Source: Anaerolinea thermolimosa | Lineage (GTDB): Bacteria; Chloroflexota; Anaerolineae; Anaerolineales; Anaerolineaceae | Direction of reading: 5' to 3' | NCBI RefSeq assembly: GCF_001050195.2 | Contig: NZ_DF967966.1 | Location: forward strand, 257,046 to 298,947 | Length of the DNA stretch: 41,902 nucleotides | Part shown: positions 41,835-41,902 of the stretch, piece by piece | Numbering within the stretch: the stretch's first letter is position 1 | How the letters are laid out: every line of letters starts with the position of its first letter | The notes under the pieces: model-generated | The model's database searches: none | The model's input: only the letters and a program-made list of their open reading frames with translations | Told to the model about the DNA's origin: nothing | Program-made: the position numbers and the translations under genes

Positions 41835-41902
41835 TCAGGGGGTGGGTGTAGGGGTCGCCGAGGGGGTGAGGTTTGCACCGGGCGTGATACTGCCAGTAGG
41901 CA
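41835..41902 (-). CDS. C-terminal end of a Pro/Thr-rich protein (partial)
   Basis: The last 21 codons of a gene that enters from the right edge end in NLTPSATPTPTP and TGA, followed by a good terminator. Pro/Thr-rich tails of this kind are common on secreted or surface proteins of Anaerolineae. Nothing else can be said of its function. The frame is chosen because it alone gives a low-complexity tail ending just before the terminator. Confidence 0.5.
   Translation of the reverse strand, partial: PTGSITPGANLTPSATPTPTP

Overview
The window reads as a chromosomal segment of a moderately GC-rich bacterium, most likely of the Chloroflexota, class Anaerolineae. This is an inference from gene content and style. 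The features behind it are lipoproteins with Pro/Thr-rich linkers, a membrane-anchored STAND NTPase with TPRs, a BMP-type nucleoside importer, a GH127 glycosidase beside a CUT1 sugar importer, and hybrid two-component proteins. I see no rRNA, CRISPR array, insertion sequence or phage genes. Nearly all of the window is coding, and most large opposite-strand ORFs are GC shadows.

Layout. 1-3.6 kb (minus): an accessory operon of a small helical protein, a 982-aa STAND NTPase and a lipoprotein cut by the window edge. The small protein and the STAND protein carry the same N-terminal motif. 3.6-6.7 kb (minus): translation genes, namely tRNA-Val(GAC), a threonine T-box leader, thrS and infC. infC appears to start at an AUA codon. 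6.7-11.4 kb (plus): a DUF493 protein, an EamA transporter, a DnaJ-like co-chaperone, an HtrA-like lipoprotein protease and an eRF1/Vms1-like protein. 11.4-12.7 kb (minus): a putative gluzincin. 12.8-18.5 kb (plus): glgC, glycerate 2-kinase and a P2-type cation ATPase. 18.5-24.9 kb (minus): an unknown lipoprotein, then a sugar ABC importer with a GH127 beta-L-arabinofuranosidase. 25.1-28.6 kb: two convergent, overlapping signalling genes, a response-regulator-like protein and a hybrid histidine kinase. 28.7-32.2 kb (minus): a three-gene ABC-2 exporter. 32.4-33.7 kb (plus): an unrecognised Cys-flanked protein. 33.9-41.2 kb (minus): a DinB-like protein, the nucleoside ABC importer core, a rhodanese-sufE pair and the BMP-family binding protein. 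41.4-41.9 kb (minus): a YbjQ-family protein and the tail of a Pro/Thr-rich protein.

How parts work together. The sugar importer and GH127 enzyme form one scavenging operon for arabinofuranosides. The BMP importer is split, with its binding protein under its own strong promoter upstream of the sulfur genes. The rhodanese and SufE overlap by 4 nt and probably act together in sulfane-sulfur transfer. The best candidate for an undescribed system is the STAND/small-protein/lipoprotein operon, which looks like a sensor-effector pair joined by a homotypic motif. Several genes seem to make leaderless mRNAs, with a -10 box 7-8 nt before the ATG and no Shine-Dalgarno sequence (SD). All identities come from reading the sequence, with no database search.
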